A DNA stretch of 64,000 nt from Flavimaribacter sp039888615 (lineage in GTDB: Bacteria; Pseudomonadota; Alphaproteobacteria; Rhizobiales; Rhizobiaceae): NCBI GenBank assembly GCA_039888615.1, contig JBDQQS010000003.1. One strand, 5' to 3'. This document shows, piece by piece, positions 33,794-42,710 of the stretch; the first letter of the stretch is position 1; each line of letters begins with the position of its first letter. The notes under the pieces are model-generated. The model was not told where the DNA came from. It was given only the letters and a program-made list of their open reading frames with translations, and did not search any database. A program made the translations under genes and the position numbers.

Positions 33794-35047
33794 TTGACCG
33801 CCTATTTTGACGCGCTGGAAACGCGCGAGCCTGCAGTCCGTGAAAAGGACCTGTTCGAAAAACTGCCGTCTTTCCTGGCCCGCGCCATGACGCAGGCGGA
33901 AGGTTTGAAGAGGTGGCTAGGGGACATAGATCCACAATTGATCGACACTCGATCGGCGTTGGCTTCTCTTCCGGTTTTGAGAAAACAGGACCTCATGTCC
34001 GCGCAGGCCGATAAGCCGCCTTTCGGCGGCTTCGCGGTCGCCGACGCGCTGCGGGGCAACCGGGTGTTCATGTCGCCCGGCCCGGTCTGGGAGCCGCAGG
34101 GCTTCGACGCCGATCCGTGGCAGGCGGCCCGCGCGCTGTTCGCCGCCGGTTTTCGCGCCGGCGACATCGTCCACAATGCATTTTCCTATCACATGACTCC
34201 GGGCGCGTTCATACTCGACGAGGGCGCCCGCGCTATGGGATGTCTGGTGTTTCCCGCCGGCGTCGGCAACACTGACTCCCAGGTCGAGGCGGCCGCCAAA
34301 TTGCGCCCGACGGCCTATACGGGAACGCCGGACTTTCTGAAGATCATGCTGGACAGGGCGGTGGAAAGCGGACTTGACCTGTCTTCCATCACTCACGCCA
34401 TGGTCTCCGGCGGCGCGCTCTTTCCATCCCTGCGCGACGAATATTACCTGCGCGGCATCAAGACGCTGCAGTGCTACGCAACGGCCGATATCGGCGTGAT
34501 CGCCTATGAAAGCGCGGCCGGGGACGGCGCGCCTTATCCAGGCATGATCCTGAACGAAAACCTCATTCTAGAGATCGTGCGGCCGGGCAGCAGCGAGCCT
34601 GTGGCCGACGGCGAGGTTGGAGAAGTCGTCGTCACCTGCCTCAACGAAGCCTATCCGCTGATCCGGTTCGCCACAGGCGACCTCTCGGCTGTCGTCGAAG
34701 GCCCCTCGCCCTGCGGAAGAACGAACACGCGCATTGCCGGCTGGATGGGACGCGCCGACCAGCGCACCAAGATCAAGGGCATGTTTGTCGATCCGAAACA
34801 GGTCGACGCCGTCATGAAGCGGCATCCCGAAATCGCCAGGGCGCGACTGATCGTGCGCCGCACCGACAATCAGGACAGCATGTCGCTGCATGTGGAAGCG
34901 GGAAGCGGTGCGGACCTGGACGCGGCGTCGATTTCCGCGACCTTGTCGGACGTCACCCGGCTCAAGGGCGACGTGGTCAGCGTCGCGGCCGGAAGCCTTC
35001 CCAATGACGGCAAGGTCATCGCAGACGAGCGCAATTACGAAAACTGA
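33794..35047 (+). CDS. PaaK-like AMP-forming acyl-CoA ligase family protein
   Basis: A 417-residue adenylate-forming enzyme related to phenylacetate-CoA ligase. It has the AMP-binding core YGATxDIG in the form CYATADIGVIAYES, a hinge GRADQRTKIKGMFVDPKQVD near residue 320 and the C-terminal lid. The P-loop lysine motif of typical AMP-binding enzymes is weak. The start is TTG at 33794 with GGGAGGAGCC ahead. The acid activated cannot be told; no paa genes are nearby. Confidence 0.8.
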   Translation: MTAYFDALETREPAVREKDLFEKLPSFLARAMTQAEGLKRWLGDIDPQLIDTRSALASLPVLRKQDLMSAQADKPPFGGFAVADALRGNRVFMSPGPVWEPQGFDADPWQAARALFAAGFRAGDIVHNAFSYHMTPGAFILDEGARAMGCLVFPAGVGNTDSQVEAAAKLRPTAYTGTPDFLKIMLDRAVESGLDLSSITHAMVSGGALFPSLRDEYYLRGIKTLQCYATADIGVIAYESAAGDGAPYPGMILNENLILEIVRPGSSEPVADGEVGEVVVTCLNEAYPLIRFATGDLSAVVEGPSPCGRTNTRIAGWMGRADQRTKIKGMFVDPKQVDAVMKRHPEIARARLIVRRTDNQDSMSLHVEAGSGADLDAASISATLSDVTRLKGDVVSVAAGSLPNDGKVIADERNYEN

Positions 35048-35223
35048 GTTTCGCCGCAGACAGGCTTGAGTTTCCGCGAAATCGGTAAGAGAATACGGCC
35101 GCGACGCGGTTGTCATGCAAATGCAAATTGCGTGTGACAGTAACGGTGCGAAGCACTCAGGCGGTAATGCGTGACGCTCGTGTCCGTCCGCCCTCCAAGG
35201 AAGACCTTAACAGGGAGATATCA

Positions 35224-37158
35224 ATGAACAGGACCATGTTACGCGCGCTGCTTTCGGCCGCCGCTCTGGGGCTTGCCTCAGGCAGCGCCTGGGCTGACTA
35301 CGAACTCAACGTGCTACATTTCAACGACCTGCACAGTCGCATCGAACCAATTAACAAATACGATTCGACCTGTTCCCCGGAAGACGATGCGGAAGGCAAA
35401 TGCTTTGGCGGCGCAGCGCGCCTGAAAACAGCCATCGACGAACGCAAACAGGCCCTCGACAACGTGCTGGTTCTGAACGCCGGAGACAATTTCCAGGGTT
35501 CGCTCTTCTACACGACCTACAAGGGCGACGCCGAGGCTGAATTCCTGGACATGATGGATCAGGACGCCATGGTTCTCGGCAACCACGAATTCGACGACGG
35601 CGACCAGGTGCTGGCTGATTTCGTCGCCAAAACCGATTTCCCGATTATCTACGGAAACACGCTGATCGGCGCCAACAGCCCGCTCGCCGGCACGCGGATG
35701 GTTGAATATGTGATCAAGGACGTCGGCGGCGAGAAGGTCGGCATCATCGGCGTGGTGGCCGAAGACACCGACGTCACGTCCTCGCCGAGCGACGCTGTCC
35801 TGTTCATGGAGCCGGTTCTCTACCTCATGGAAGCCGTCGACAAGGTCAAGGAAGCCGGCGCCACCAAGGTCATCGCGCTGACCCATGTCGGTCTGCCGGT
35901 CGACAGGAAGATTGCCGCCGAAGTTGACGGCATCGACCTCATCGTGGGCGGGCATTCGCACACATTGCTATCGAATACGGATGAAAAGGCGGCCGGCCCC
36001 TACCCTGTGATGGTGAAAAACGAGACGTCCGGCAAGGACGTTCCGATCGTCCAGGGCTACGCCTACAGCAAGTATCTTGGCGAGATCAAACTGGTGTTCG
36101 ACGACGACGGCAACATCAAAAGCGTCTCCGGAGACCCGATCCTTCTCGACGCCAGCTTCAAGCCGAATGAAGCAATGCAGAAACGCATCGCGGAACTGGC
36201 TGCTCCCATCGAGGACATGAAAAAGGAAGTTATCGGAGACACATCCGCCACAATCAACGGTGAACGCACTACCTGCCGTTCCCAGGAATGCGAGATGGGC
36301 AATCTCGTCTCTGACGCCATGCTTGACCGGGTCAAGAGCCAGGGCATCCAGATCGCCATTCAGAACGGCGGCGGTTTGCGCGCCTCGATCGATCAGGGCG
36401 AGGTCACCATGGGCGAAGTCCTCACCGTGCTTCCGTTCCAGAACACCCTGTCGACTTTCCAGCTCAAGGGCTCAGACGTCAAGACCGCCCTTGAAAACGG
36501 CGTCAGCCAGTTTGAAGAAGGCGCTGGCCGCTTCCCGCAGGTCGCCGGGCTGAAATACAGCTTCGACCCGTCCAAGCCTGCCGGCGAGCGGATTTCCGAC
36601 GTCATGGTGGAAGGCAGCGACGGCAGCTATGCGGCCATCGTGGACGACACGACCTATGGCGTGGTTTCCAACAACTTCATGCGCGGAGGCGGCGACGGCT
36701 ACAGCGTCTTCGCAACAGCCGGCATGAACGCCTACGACTACGGCCCGGGCCTTGAGCAGGTCGTGGTTGACTATCTCGGCGAAAACAATCCCTACAAGCC
36801 GTATGTCGACGGGCGCATCACGGAAGTCTCCGCTGCCATGGAGCCGAAGACTGACGAGTCCATGAAAGACGAGATGAAGTCCGACGCCGCGACGATGGAA
36901 AAGGACTCCGAGGCCGCCTCGGAAACTGTCATGGAAAAGACAGAGGAAATGGCCAAGGAAGGCATGGAGAAGGTCGAGGAAGCCGTCGAATCCGCGACCA
37001 CCCATGTGATTTCAGCCGGCGACAGCCTCTGGGCCCTGGCTGAAAAATACTTTGGCGACGGCAAGCAATGGAAGTCCATCGCCGACGCCAATCCGGGTCA
37101 GAATCCGAATAAGCTGGAAGTCGGAAGCCAACTGACGATCCCAGCCAAATCGAACTGA
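35224..37158 (+). CDS. Periplasmic 5'-nucleotidase/metallophosphatase with C-terminal LysM
   Basis: A 644-residue exported protein: signal peptide (1-22), calcineurin-like phosphatase domain with HFNDLHSR, NAGDNFQG and GNHEFDDG, a 5'-nucleotidase C-terminal domain (PFQNTLSTFQLKG...NNFMRGGGDGY) and, unusually, a charged low-complexity linker (Glu, Lys, Met, Ala, about 540-590) leading to a LysM domain (593-640, VISAGDSLWALAEKYFGDGKQW). It probably dephosphorylates nucleotides or UDP-sugars in the periplasm while LysM holds it on peptidoglycan. ATG at 35224 follows GGGAG; the frame is open further upstream. Followed by a strong terminator. Confidence 0.85.
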   Translation: MNRTMLRALLSAAALGLASGSAWADYELNVLHFNDLHSRIEPINKYDSTCSPEDDAEGKCFGGAARLKTAIDERKQALDNVLVLNAGDNFQGSLFYTTYKGDAEAEFLDMMDQDAMVLGNHEFDDGDQVLADFVAKTDFPIIYGNTLIGANSPLAGTRMVEYVIKDVGGEKVGIIGVVAEDTDVTSSPSDAVLFMEPVLYLMEAVDKVKEAGATKVIALTHVGLPVDRKIAAEVDGIDLIVGGHSHTLLSNTDEKAAGPYPVMVKNETSGKDVPIVQGYAYSKYLGEIKLVFDDDGNIKSVSGDPILLDASFKPNEAMQKRIAELAAPIEDMKKEVIGDTSATINGERTTCRSQECEMGNLVSDAMLDRVKSQGIQIAIQNGGGLRASIDQGEVTMGEVLTVLPFQNTLSTFQLKGSDVKTALENGVSQFEEGAGRFPQVAGLKYSFDPSKPAGERISDVMVEGSDGSYAAIVDDTTYGVVSNNFMRGGGDGYSVFATAGMNAYDYGPGLEQVVVDYLGENNPYKPYVDGRITEVSAAMEPKTDESMKDEMKSDAATMEKDSEAASETVMEKTEEMAKEGMEKVEEAVESATTHVISAGDSLWALAEKYFGDGKQWKSIADANPGQNPNKLEVGSQLTIPAKSN

Positions 37159-37181
37159 CCGACAAACAAGCGTTCTTGATG

Positions 37182-37214
37182 AAGCGGCCCGGGATTTCCC
37201 GGGTCGCTTTTTTT
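37182..37214 (+). terminator. Rho-independent terminator after the 5'-nucleotidase gene
   Basis: AAGCGGCCCGGGA pairs with TCCCGGGTCGCTT around a short loop, followed by a run of T. It separates the nucleotidase gene from hemH. Confidence 0.9.
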
Positions 37215-37283
37215 GAATCCTGCGGCATTTTCCGTGAATGCTTGAAATTGCGGCGGCGGCCCATATTTTGGCCGAGTCAGCAC

Positions 37284-37300
37284 ATCAGAATCATTTTAGA
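37284..37300. promoter_or_regulatory. Possible iron-control element (Irr box) upstream of hemH
   Basis: ATCAGAATCATTTTAGA agrees with an inverted ICE consensus (TTTAGAAT-N-ATTCTAAA, read on the minus strand) at about 12 of 16 defined positions. It ends 12 bases before the hemH ATG. Irr controls haem synthesis genes in rhizobia, so the location is sensible, but several bases deviate. Confidence 0.3.
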
Positions 37301-37312
37301 CAGCGAAATCCC

Positions 37313-38398
37313 ATGAACCCGACCGAAACGACCGCCACGCGCCATCTCCCGCAAGAGCATCCCGCTGTGGCTTACGGCAAGGTCGGCGTGCTTCTAGTCA
37401 ATCTCGGCACTCCGGACGGAACAGACTATACGTCGATGCGCCGGTATCTGCGTGAATTCCTGACCGACAAGCGCGTCATCGAATGGCCGCGCGCCTACTG
37501 GTATCCGATCCTGTTCGGCATCGTCCTCAACACCCGTCCGGGAAAGGTCGGCAAGGCCTACGAGATGATCTGGAACAAGGACAAGGACGAAAGCTATCTG
37601 AGGACCTACACCCGTAGCCAGTCGGACCTGCTTGGCAAGATGCTGGCGGCCGAAGACGGGGTCGTCGTCGACTGGGCCATGCGCTACGGAACTCCATCGA
37701 TCGAGGAACGCATCAACGCCCTCAAGGAGGCCGGATGCGAACGGATCCTGCTGTTTCCGCTCTATCCGCAATATGCGGCGAGCACCACGGCGACGGTCAA
37801 CGACAAGGCTTTCGAAGCCCTGATGAAGATGCGGTGGCAGCCGGCGCTACGCGTTTCGCCGCCCTACCACGATGATCCGGTCTATATCGAAGCGCTGGGC
37901 AAATCGATCATCAGCCATCTCGCTACGCTCGACTGGGAGCCCGAAGTGGTTCTGGCCTCGTTCCACGGAATACCGAAATCCTATCTCGAAAAGGGCGATC
38001 CCTATCACTGCCATTGTCAGAAAACGACGCGCCTGCTGCGCGAATTTCTCGGCTGGCCGGAAGACCGGCTGAAGATCACCTTCCAGTCCCGCTTCGGGCC
38101 GGAAGAATGGCTTCAACCCTACACGGACAAGACGGTTGAAACGCTGGCCAAGCAAGGAGTCCGCAATATCGCGGTGCTCAATCCGGGCTTCGTGTCCGAC
38201 TGCCTTGAGACGCTCGAGGAGATCGCGGAACAGGCGATGGAGAGCTTTCACGAAAATGGCGGTGAAAACTTCACCCATATTCCGTGCCTCAATGACAGTG
38301 AGGATGGAATAAAGGTCCTGGAAACGGTGGTTCGTCGTGAATTGCAGGGCTGGATCCAAAACAGCGCCAGGGATGGGAAAATCGAAGTAACCGATTGA
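37313..38398 (+). CDS. hemH: Ferrochelatase
   Basis: A 361-residue enzyme that inserts ferrous iron into protoporphyrin IX in the last step of haem synthesis. GVLLVNLGTPDG, LFPLYPQYAASTT and the active-site SFHGIP with the catalytic histidine are present; GPEEWLQPYTD and NPGFVSDCLETLEE complete the family pattern. The ATG at 37313 is used; upstream in-frame starts would lie in the terminator region. A possible iron-responsive element overlaps the leader. Confidence 0.96.
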   Translation: MNPTETTATRHLPQEHPAVAYGKVGVLLVNLGTPDGTDYTSMRRYLREFLTDKRVIEWPRAYWYPILFGIVLNTRPGKVGKAYEMIWNKDKDESYLRTYTRSQSDLLGKMLAAEDGVVVDWAMRYGTPSIEERINALKEAGCERILLFPLYPQYAASTTATVNDKAFEALMKMRWQPALRVSPPYHDDPVYIEALGKSIISHLATLDWEPEVVLASFHGIPKSYLEKGDPYHCHCQKTTRLLREFLGWPEDRLKITFQSRFGPEEWLQPYTDKTVETLAKQGVRNIAVLNPGFVSDCLETLEEIAEQAMESFHENGGENFTHIPCLNDSEDGIKVLETVVRRELQGWIQNSARDGKIEVTD

Positions 38399-38545
38399 TA
38401 TTATTCAACTGAAAATATCGGCAAACATCATATTGTAACCATCCGTTGCATTACCCATCTTTAAGGTATGTCGGTTAAACACATTTCGTGACCATCAGTC
38501 GTCGCTTAGGCCTCCATCGGCCCGCGCGCAACCGAGGATTTTGAC

Positions 38546-39535
38546 ATGCTACCACCCCTGAGCGGCTTTGATATCGCCGTAATCGTCTTTCTCGTTCTCG
38601 TGCTTCTGGTTCTCTACGCAAGCGTCAAGACGGTCTCTCAGGGCTATAATTTCACCGTGGAGCGCTTTGGCCGATATACCCGCACGCTTACGCCGGGCCT
38701 CAACCTGATTGTGCCGTTCATCGACAGGATCGGCGCACGGATGAACATGATGGAGCAGGTCCTCGACGTTCCCACCCAGGAAGTCATCACCCGCGACAAC
38801 GCCAGCGTCGGCGCGGACGCCGTCGCCTTTTACCAGGTGCTCAACGCCCCGCAGGCCGCCTATCAGGTCCGGGAGCTTGAATACGCCATCCTGAACCTGA
38901 CGATGACCAATATCCGCTCGGTCATGGGATCGATGGATCTGGACGAATTGCTGTCCAACCGCGACGCCATCAACGAGCGGCTGCTGACGGTCGTCGACGA
39001 GGCCGCAAGCCCCTGGGGCATCAAGATCACGCGCGTTGAAATCAAGGACATCAATCCGCCGACCGACCTCGTCGACGCCATGGGCCGGCAAATGAAGGCG
39101 GAACGTGAAAAGCGCGCCGAGGTTCTGGAAGCCGAAGGCGCGCGCAACGCGCAGATTCTGCGCGCGGAAGGCGCCAAGCAGGCCGCCATCCTCCAGGCCG
39201 AAGGCACGCGCGAGGCGGCGTTCCGCGAGGCCGAAGCACGCGAGCGGCTTGCCGAAGCGGAGGCCGCCGCCACACGCTCCGTCTCCGAAGCGATCGCACA
39301 GGGCGACGTCCAGGCGATCAACTACTTCGTCGCGCAGAAATACACCGAGGCGCTGGCCTCGATCGGCACGGCCAACAACCAGAAGATCGTCCTCATGCCG
39401 ATGGAAGCATCGTCGCTTATCGGCTCCCTGGGCGGCATCGGCGCGATCGCAAAGGAAGTATTCGCCGACGGGCCTGGCGGGCAGGCCGCATCGGCGCGTC
39501 GTTCCGTTCCCTCCACCGGCCAGCGGACGGACTGA
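38546..39535 (+). CDS. SPFH/band-7 membrane protein (stomatin/QmcA-like)
   Basis: A 329-residue protein with one N-terminal membrane helix (about residues 8-26), the SPFH domain to about residue 180 (VERFGRYTRTLTPGLNLIVPFIDRI, QEVITRDNASVGADAVAFYQV) and a long Ala-Glu-Arg coiled coil (EAEGARNAQILRAEGAKQAAILQ). Such proteins form large ring-like oligomers in the membrane and help organise proteases and membrane domains. GAGGA precedes the ATG. The NfeD partner gene starts two bases after the stop, the classical SPFH-NfeD operon. Confidence 0.92.
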   Translation: MLPPLSGFDIAVIVFLVLVLLVLYASVKTVSQGYNFTVERFGRYTRTLTPGLNLIVPFIDRIGARMNMMEQVLDVPTQEVITRDNASVGADAVAFYQVLNAPQAAYQVRELEYAILNLTMTNIRSVMGSMDLDELLSNRDAINERLLTVVDEAASPWGIKITRVEIKDINPPTDLVDAMGRQMKAEREKRAEVLEAEGARNAQILRAEGAKQAAILQAEGTREAAFREAEARERLAEAEAAATRSVSEAIAQGDVQAINYFVAQKYTEALASIGTANNQKIVLMPMEASSLIGSLGGIGAIAKEVFADGPGGQAASARRSVPSTGQRTD

Positions 39536-39537
39536 CG

Positions 39538-40017
39538 ATGTTCGATTGGATCGCAACGCAACTCGGCCCCTGGACATGGTGGGTGATCGGCCTTCTTCTT
39601 CTGGCGATGGAAGTCGTCATTCCCGGGATTTTCCTGATGTGGTTCGGCATCGCGGCCATCATCGTTGGCAGCCTGTCGCTGATGCTGTGGACCGAATCCT
39701 ACTGGATCTGGCAGATGCAGGTGATCCTATTCGCGGTTCTCGCCGTGATATCCGCGCTGATCGGGCGGCGCATGATCGGGGGGCAGGACGACGTATCCGA
39801 CGAGCCGCTGCTCAACCAGCGCGGCGCGAGCCTGATCGGCCGAACCGCAACACTGAAGGCGCCCATAAACGAGGGGCGCGGCCGTATTCATCTCGACGAC
39901 ACGACCTGGGTTGTCAATGGTCCGGATCTGCCCGTCGGAAGTCGCGTCCGCATCGTTGCAAGCACCGGAAGCACACTCAAGGTCGAGCCTGTGAGCGAGA
40001 TCTCCGCGCCTGCCTGA
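39538..40017 (+). CDS. NfeD family membrane protein
   Basis: A 159-residue short-type NfeD: two or three membrane helices (about residues 12-30, 33-52 and 60-78) followed by a C-terminal OB-like domain (LNQRGASLIGRTATLKAPINEGRGRIHLDDTTWVV...LPVGSRVRIVASTG). It interacts with the SPFH protein encoded two bases upstream. The truncated type lacks the serine-protease domain of long NfeD. Confidence 0.9.
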   Translation: MFDWIATQLGPWTWWVIGLLLLAMEVVIPGIFLMWFGIAAIIVGSLSLMLWTESYWIWQMQVILFAVLAVISALIGRRMIGGQDDVSDEPLLNQRGASLIGRTATLKAPINEGRGRIHLDDTTWVVNGPDLPVGSRVRIVASTGSTLKVEPVSEISAPA

Positions 40018-40095
40018 AACGTCTTTCCGTAAGGAAGCCTTAACCACAAAGCTTTACGGTTTGGGAAGATTTGTTCCCCTTGTTTCAGGCCGTAA

Positions 40096-41604
40096 ATGGT
40101 TGCCACATCGCGCGTTTTCTGGATCGGGAGGCTGGCGGCCCTGCCGCCGGCCGTGGCGTTTTGCGTCCTTGTCACCGCATACCCTGCGTCAGCGCAGCAG
40201 GCCGACGACACAGACCAGCTTCTCAGGGGAGTGATCGAGTATGACGGCCGCTCCGGCGCGCAACGCCGACGGGCCGAGCGGATAGCCGTGGATGAAGAAG
40301 AACAGGCGAACGAAGAGCAGGAGCAGGCGGACGGCAGAGCCGGCGACACGGCAGCCGGGCTTGACGACACCACAACCGGAGCCGTCGAAGCGGTTCAGAG
40401 AACCGGACCTGTGCAATGGTTCGGCCGAAACAATCCGACCCAGCCGACCGTTGACATCGTCGTCCGCCAGCCGGACCCCGATCCCTACGCCGCAGTCGGT
40501 ATGCGGATTGGAACCTTCATTCTGCGGCCAACGCTCACACAACAACTGGGTCATGAATCCGTTCTCGATGGAGATGCGCAGACTGCGCGCACTTTGAGCA
40601 GGACAACGCTAGCCGCAGAACTGGCGTCCGACTGGTCTCGCCACCAGTTCAAGCTTTCCGCCGAGCAGGTGATCGACATCACCCTTTCCGGCGACGGCCC
40701 CGAAGACCCAAGCACGTCCGTGGACGCCGAGTTGCGGCTGGACATTTCATCGACGACGACCGCCAATCTGTTCTTCGGTTATGATTTCAGACGCGAGGAT
40801 CAGACAGACGCCAATTCGGTCGAGAACGCGATCGCGCAATCGGACATCCACTCCTTCGAGGGCCGCGCAGGACTGGAACACTCCTTCGGCGCCTGGTCCG
40901 GCCGCGCTGCCTTCACCGCGATACGATCGACTTATGGAGACGTCGAACTCGAAGACGGAGAGGAACTTTCGCAATCCGAACGCGACAACAACAGCTACCG
41001 GATGGTGCTGCGCGCAGGCGCTGACAACGGCGCCGTCTTGCGGCCCTTTGCGGAGGTCGAGGGAACCCTCATCGACTACGACGAAACTGAGGACGAGAAC
41101 GGCTACCGCCGTTCATCCAACGGCTTTGCGCTCAGAGCCGGCGCGGTCTTCGATCGCGGCGAGAAATGGAACGGAGAACTTTCGGCCGGTTACATCCAGC
41201 GCAACTACGATGATCCGAGGCTGGAGCCGATCGGCGCTTTCGCAATCGGCGGCTTCGCCAACTGGTCCCCGGAACGCGACACGGTCGTCAGGCTGGGACT
41301 GAACACAAGCATTGAGGATTCAACGACGGCCGACGTGTCCGGGTCCGTCTACTATTCCGCCTCGGCCGGCATCACCCGCAAGGTGCGCGAGAACTTCATA
41401 ACACGGATGAGCGGACAGTTGGGATGGCGGCGCTACTATGGCGACCTGCCTGACGAAACCGTCATCGTGGCGGGAGCCGGCTTCACCTGGTGGCTGAACC
41501 GAAATGTCGGCATCGACGGGGAGGTCAGTTACGAAAAGACCCTGTCCGAAGACACCGACAATGACGACATCTATGTCGGTCTCGGCATGAAATTCCAGCG
41601 CTGA
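40096..41604 (+). CDS. Outer-membrane beta-barrel protein (putative beta-barrel porin 2 family)
   Basis: A 502-residue exported protein. A signal peptide (about residues 1-34, ending ASAQ) is followed by a long acidic, Glu/Gln-rich segment (about 35-110) and then a region of alternating amphipathic beta strands ending in YVGLGMKFQR, as in outer-membrane barrels; ARVLL-type strands and NSYRMVLRAG are typical of the PF10082-like family. Function is unknown. Convergent with galU. Confidence 0.75.
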   Translation: MVATSRVFWIGRLAALPPAVAFCVLVTAYPASAQQADDTDQLLRGVIEYDGRSGAQRRRAERIAVDEEEQANEEQEQADGRAGDTAAGLDDTTTGAVEAVQRTGPVQWFGRNNPTQPTVDIVVRQPDPDPYAAVGMRIGTFILRPTLTQQLGHESVLDGDAQTARTLSRTTLAAELASDWSRHQFKLSAEQVIDITLSGDGPEDPSTSVDAELRLDISSTTTANLFFGYDFRREDQTDANSVENAIAQSDIHSFEGRAGLEHSFGAWSGRAAFTAIRSTYGDVELEDGEELSQSERDNNSYRMVLRAGADNGAVLRPFAEVEGTLIDYDETEDENGYRRSSNGFALRAGAVFDRGEKWNGELSAGYIQRNYDDPRLEPIGAFAIGGFANWSPERDTVVRLGLNTSIEDSTTADVSGSVYYSASAGITRKVRENFITRMSGQLGWRRYYGDLPDETVIVAGAGFTWWLNRNVGIDGEVSYEKTLSEDTDNDDIYVGLGMKFQR

Positions 41605-41614
41605 CGCACCCGCG

Positions 41615-42502
41615 CTACAGCTCGGCGATCATCCGCCGTATGTCGCCCTCGACCTTGTGGCGAATGTCTTCACGCAGCAGCGCAAAGGAGACGTTGGCCC
41701 TTATGAAGCCTTCCTTGGAGCCGCAGTCGAAGGTGCTGCCCTGGAACTTGTAGCCGGCGAACTGCTGATCTTTCGCGAGATTGAGCATGGCGTCGGTCAG
41801 CTGGATTTCATTGCCTGCGCCCCGCTCCTGTCTCTCAAGGATGGAAAATATTTCCGGCTGCAGGATGTATCGGCCGTTGATGAACCAATTTGACGGCGCA
41901 GTGCCCGGCGTCGGCTTCTCTACCATGGATGTGATACGGAACCCTTCGTCCGATATCTCATCGCCGATGCCGACGATTCCGTAGCGATGGGTCTCCTCTT
42001 CCGGCACTTCCTCGACGGAGACGACATTGCCGCCGACCTTTTCATAAAGCTCGATCATACCGGTCAGGCAGCCCTTCTTGTCCTGCATGACCATGTCGGG
42101 AAGAAGCAGCGCGAATGGTTCGTCGCCGACAAGTTCCCGTGCGCACCAGACCGCGTGACCCAGCCCGAGCGGCTCCTGCTGGCGGGTGAAGCTGGTCTGG
42201 CCCGCCTGCGGCTGCAGATCCTGAAGATGACCCAGTTCGTCCAGCTTTCCGCGGTCGCGGAGCGTGTTGTAGAGTTCGATCTGGATATCGAAATGGTCTT
42301 CGATAACCGCCTTGTTGCGGCCGGTCACGAAAATGAAATGCTCGATGCCGGCGGCGCGCGCCTCGTCGACCACATACTGGATGACCGGCTTGTCAACGAC
42401 TGTCAGCATCTCTTTCGGGATCGCCTTGGTCGCCGGAAGAAAGCGCGTTCCGAGCCCCGCCACGGGGAAAACCGCTTTCCTCACCTTTTTCTGTTCAGCC
42501 AT
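41615..42502 (-). CDS. galU: UTP-glucose-1-phosphate uridylyltransferase
   Basis: A 295-residue nucleotidyltransferase making UDP-glucose from UTP and glucose-1-phosphate for exopolysaccharide, lipopolysaccharide and osmoprotectant synthesis. The signature VFPVAGLGTRFLPATKAIPKEML holds the glycine-rich loop and the lysine; KPVIQYVVDEA and the late DCGSKEGF follow. The ATG at 42502 has AAAGGTGGC ahead; the frame is open 21 codons upstream. Divergent from the lytic transglycosylase gene across 208 bases. Confidence 0.95.
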   Translation of the reverse strand: MAEQKKVRKAVFPVAGLGTRFLPATKAIPKEMLTVVDKPVIQYVVDEARAAGIEHFIFVTGRNKAVIEDHFDIQIELYNTLRDRGKLDELGHLQDLQPQAGQTSFTRQQEPLGLGHAVWCARELVGDEPFALLLPDMVMQDKKGCLTGMIELYEKVGGNVVSVEEVPEEETHRYGIVGIGDEISDEGFRITSMVEKPTPGTAPSNWFINGRYILQPEIFSILERQERGAGNEIQLTDAMLNLAKDQQFAGYKFQGSTFDCGSKEGFIRANVSFALLREDIRHKVEGDIRRMIAEL

Positions 42503-42710
42503 GTCGCCACCTTTCATACAAACTCTATCCGACCATTTTAATAAATCACCGACGCGACGATTCAACCGTTAATCCACACCGCCGCCGGGCGCATGGTTAA
42601 GAATTTATTGATCCGTGATACATATTGTAGGGGGTCAATGCGCGGAAGAGCGCCATGATTACGCCTTCCGGACGCACTATGGAACGAGGAAAGTTCAAGC
42701 GGAATTCACC

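Noticed and set aside
42597..42611. CtrA box candidate TTAA-N7-TTGA upstream of the lytic transglycosylase
   Set aside because: One mismatch in the second half and no supporting promoter; chance matches of this quality are expected.
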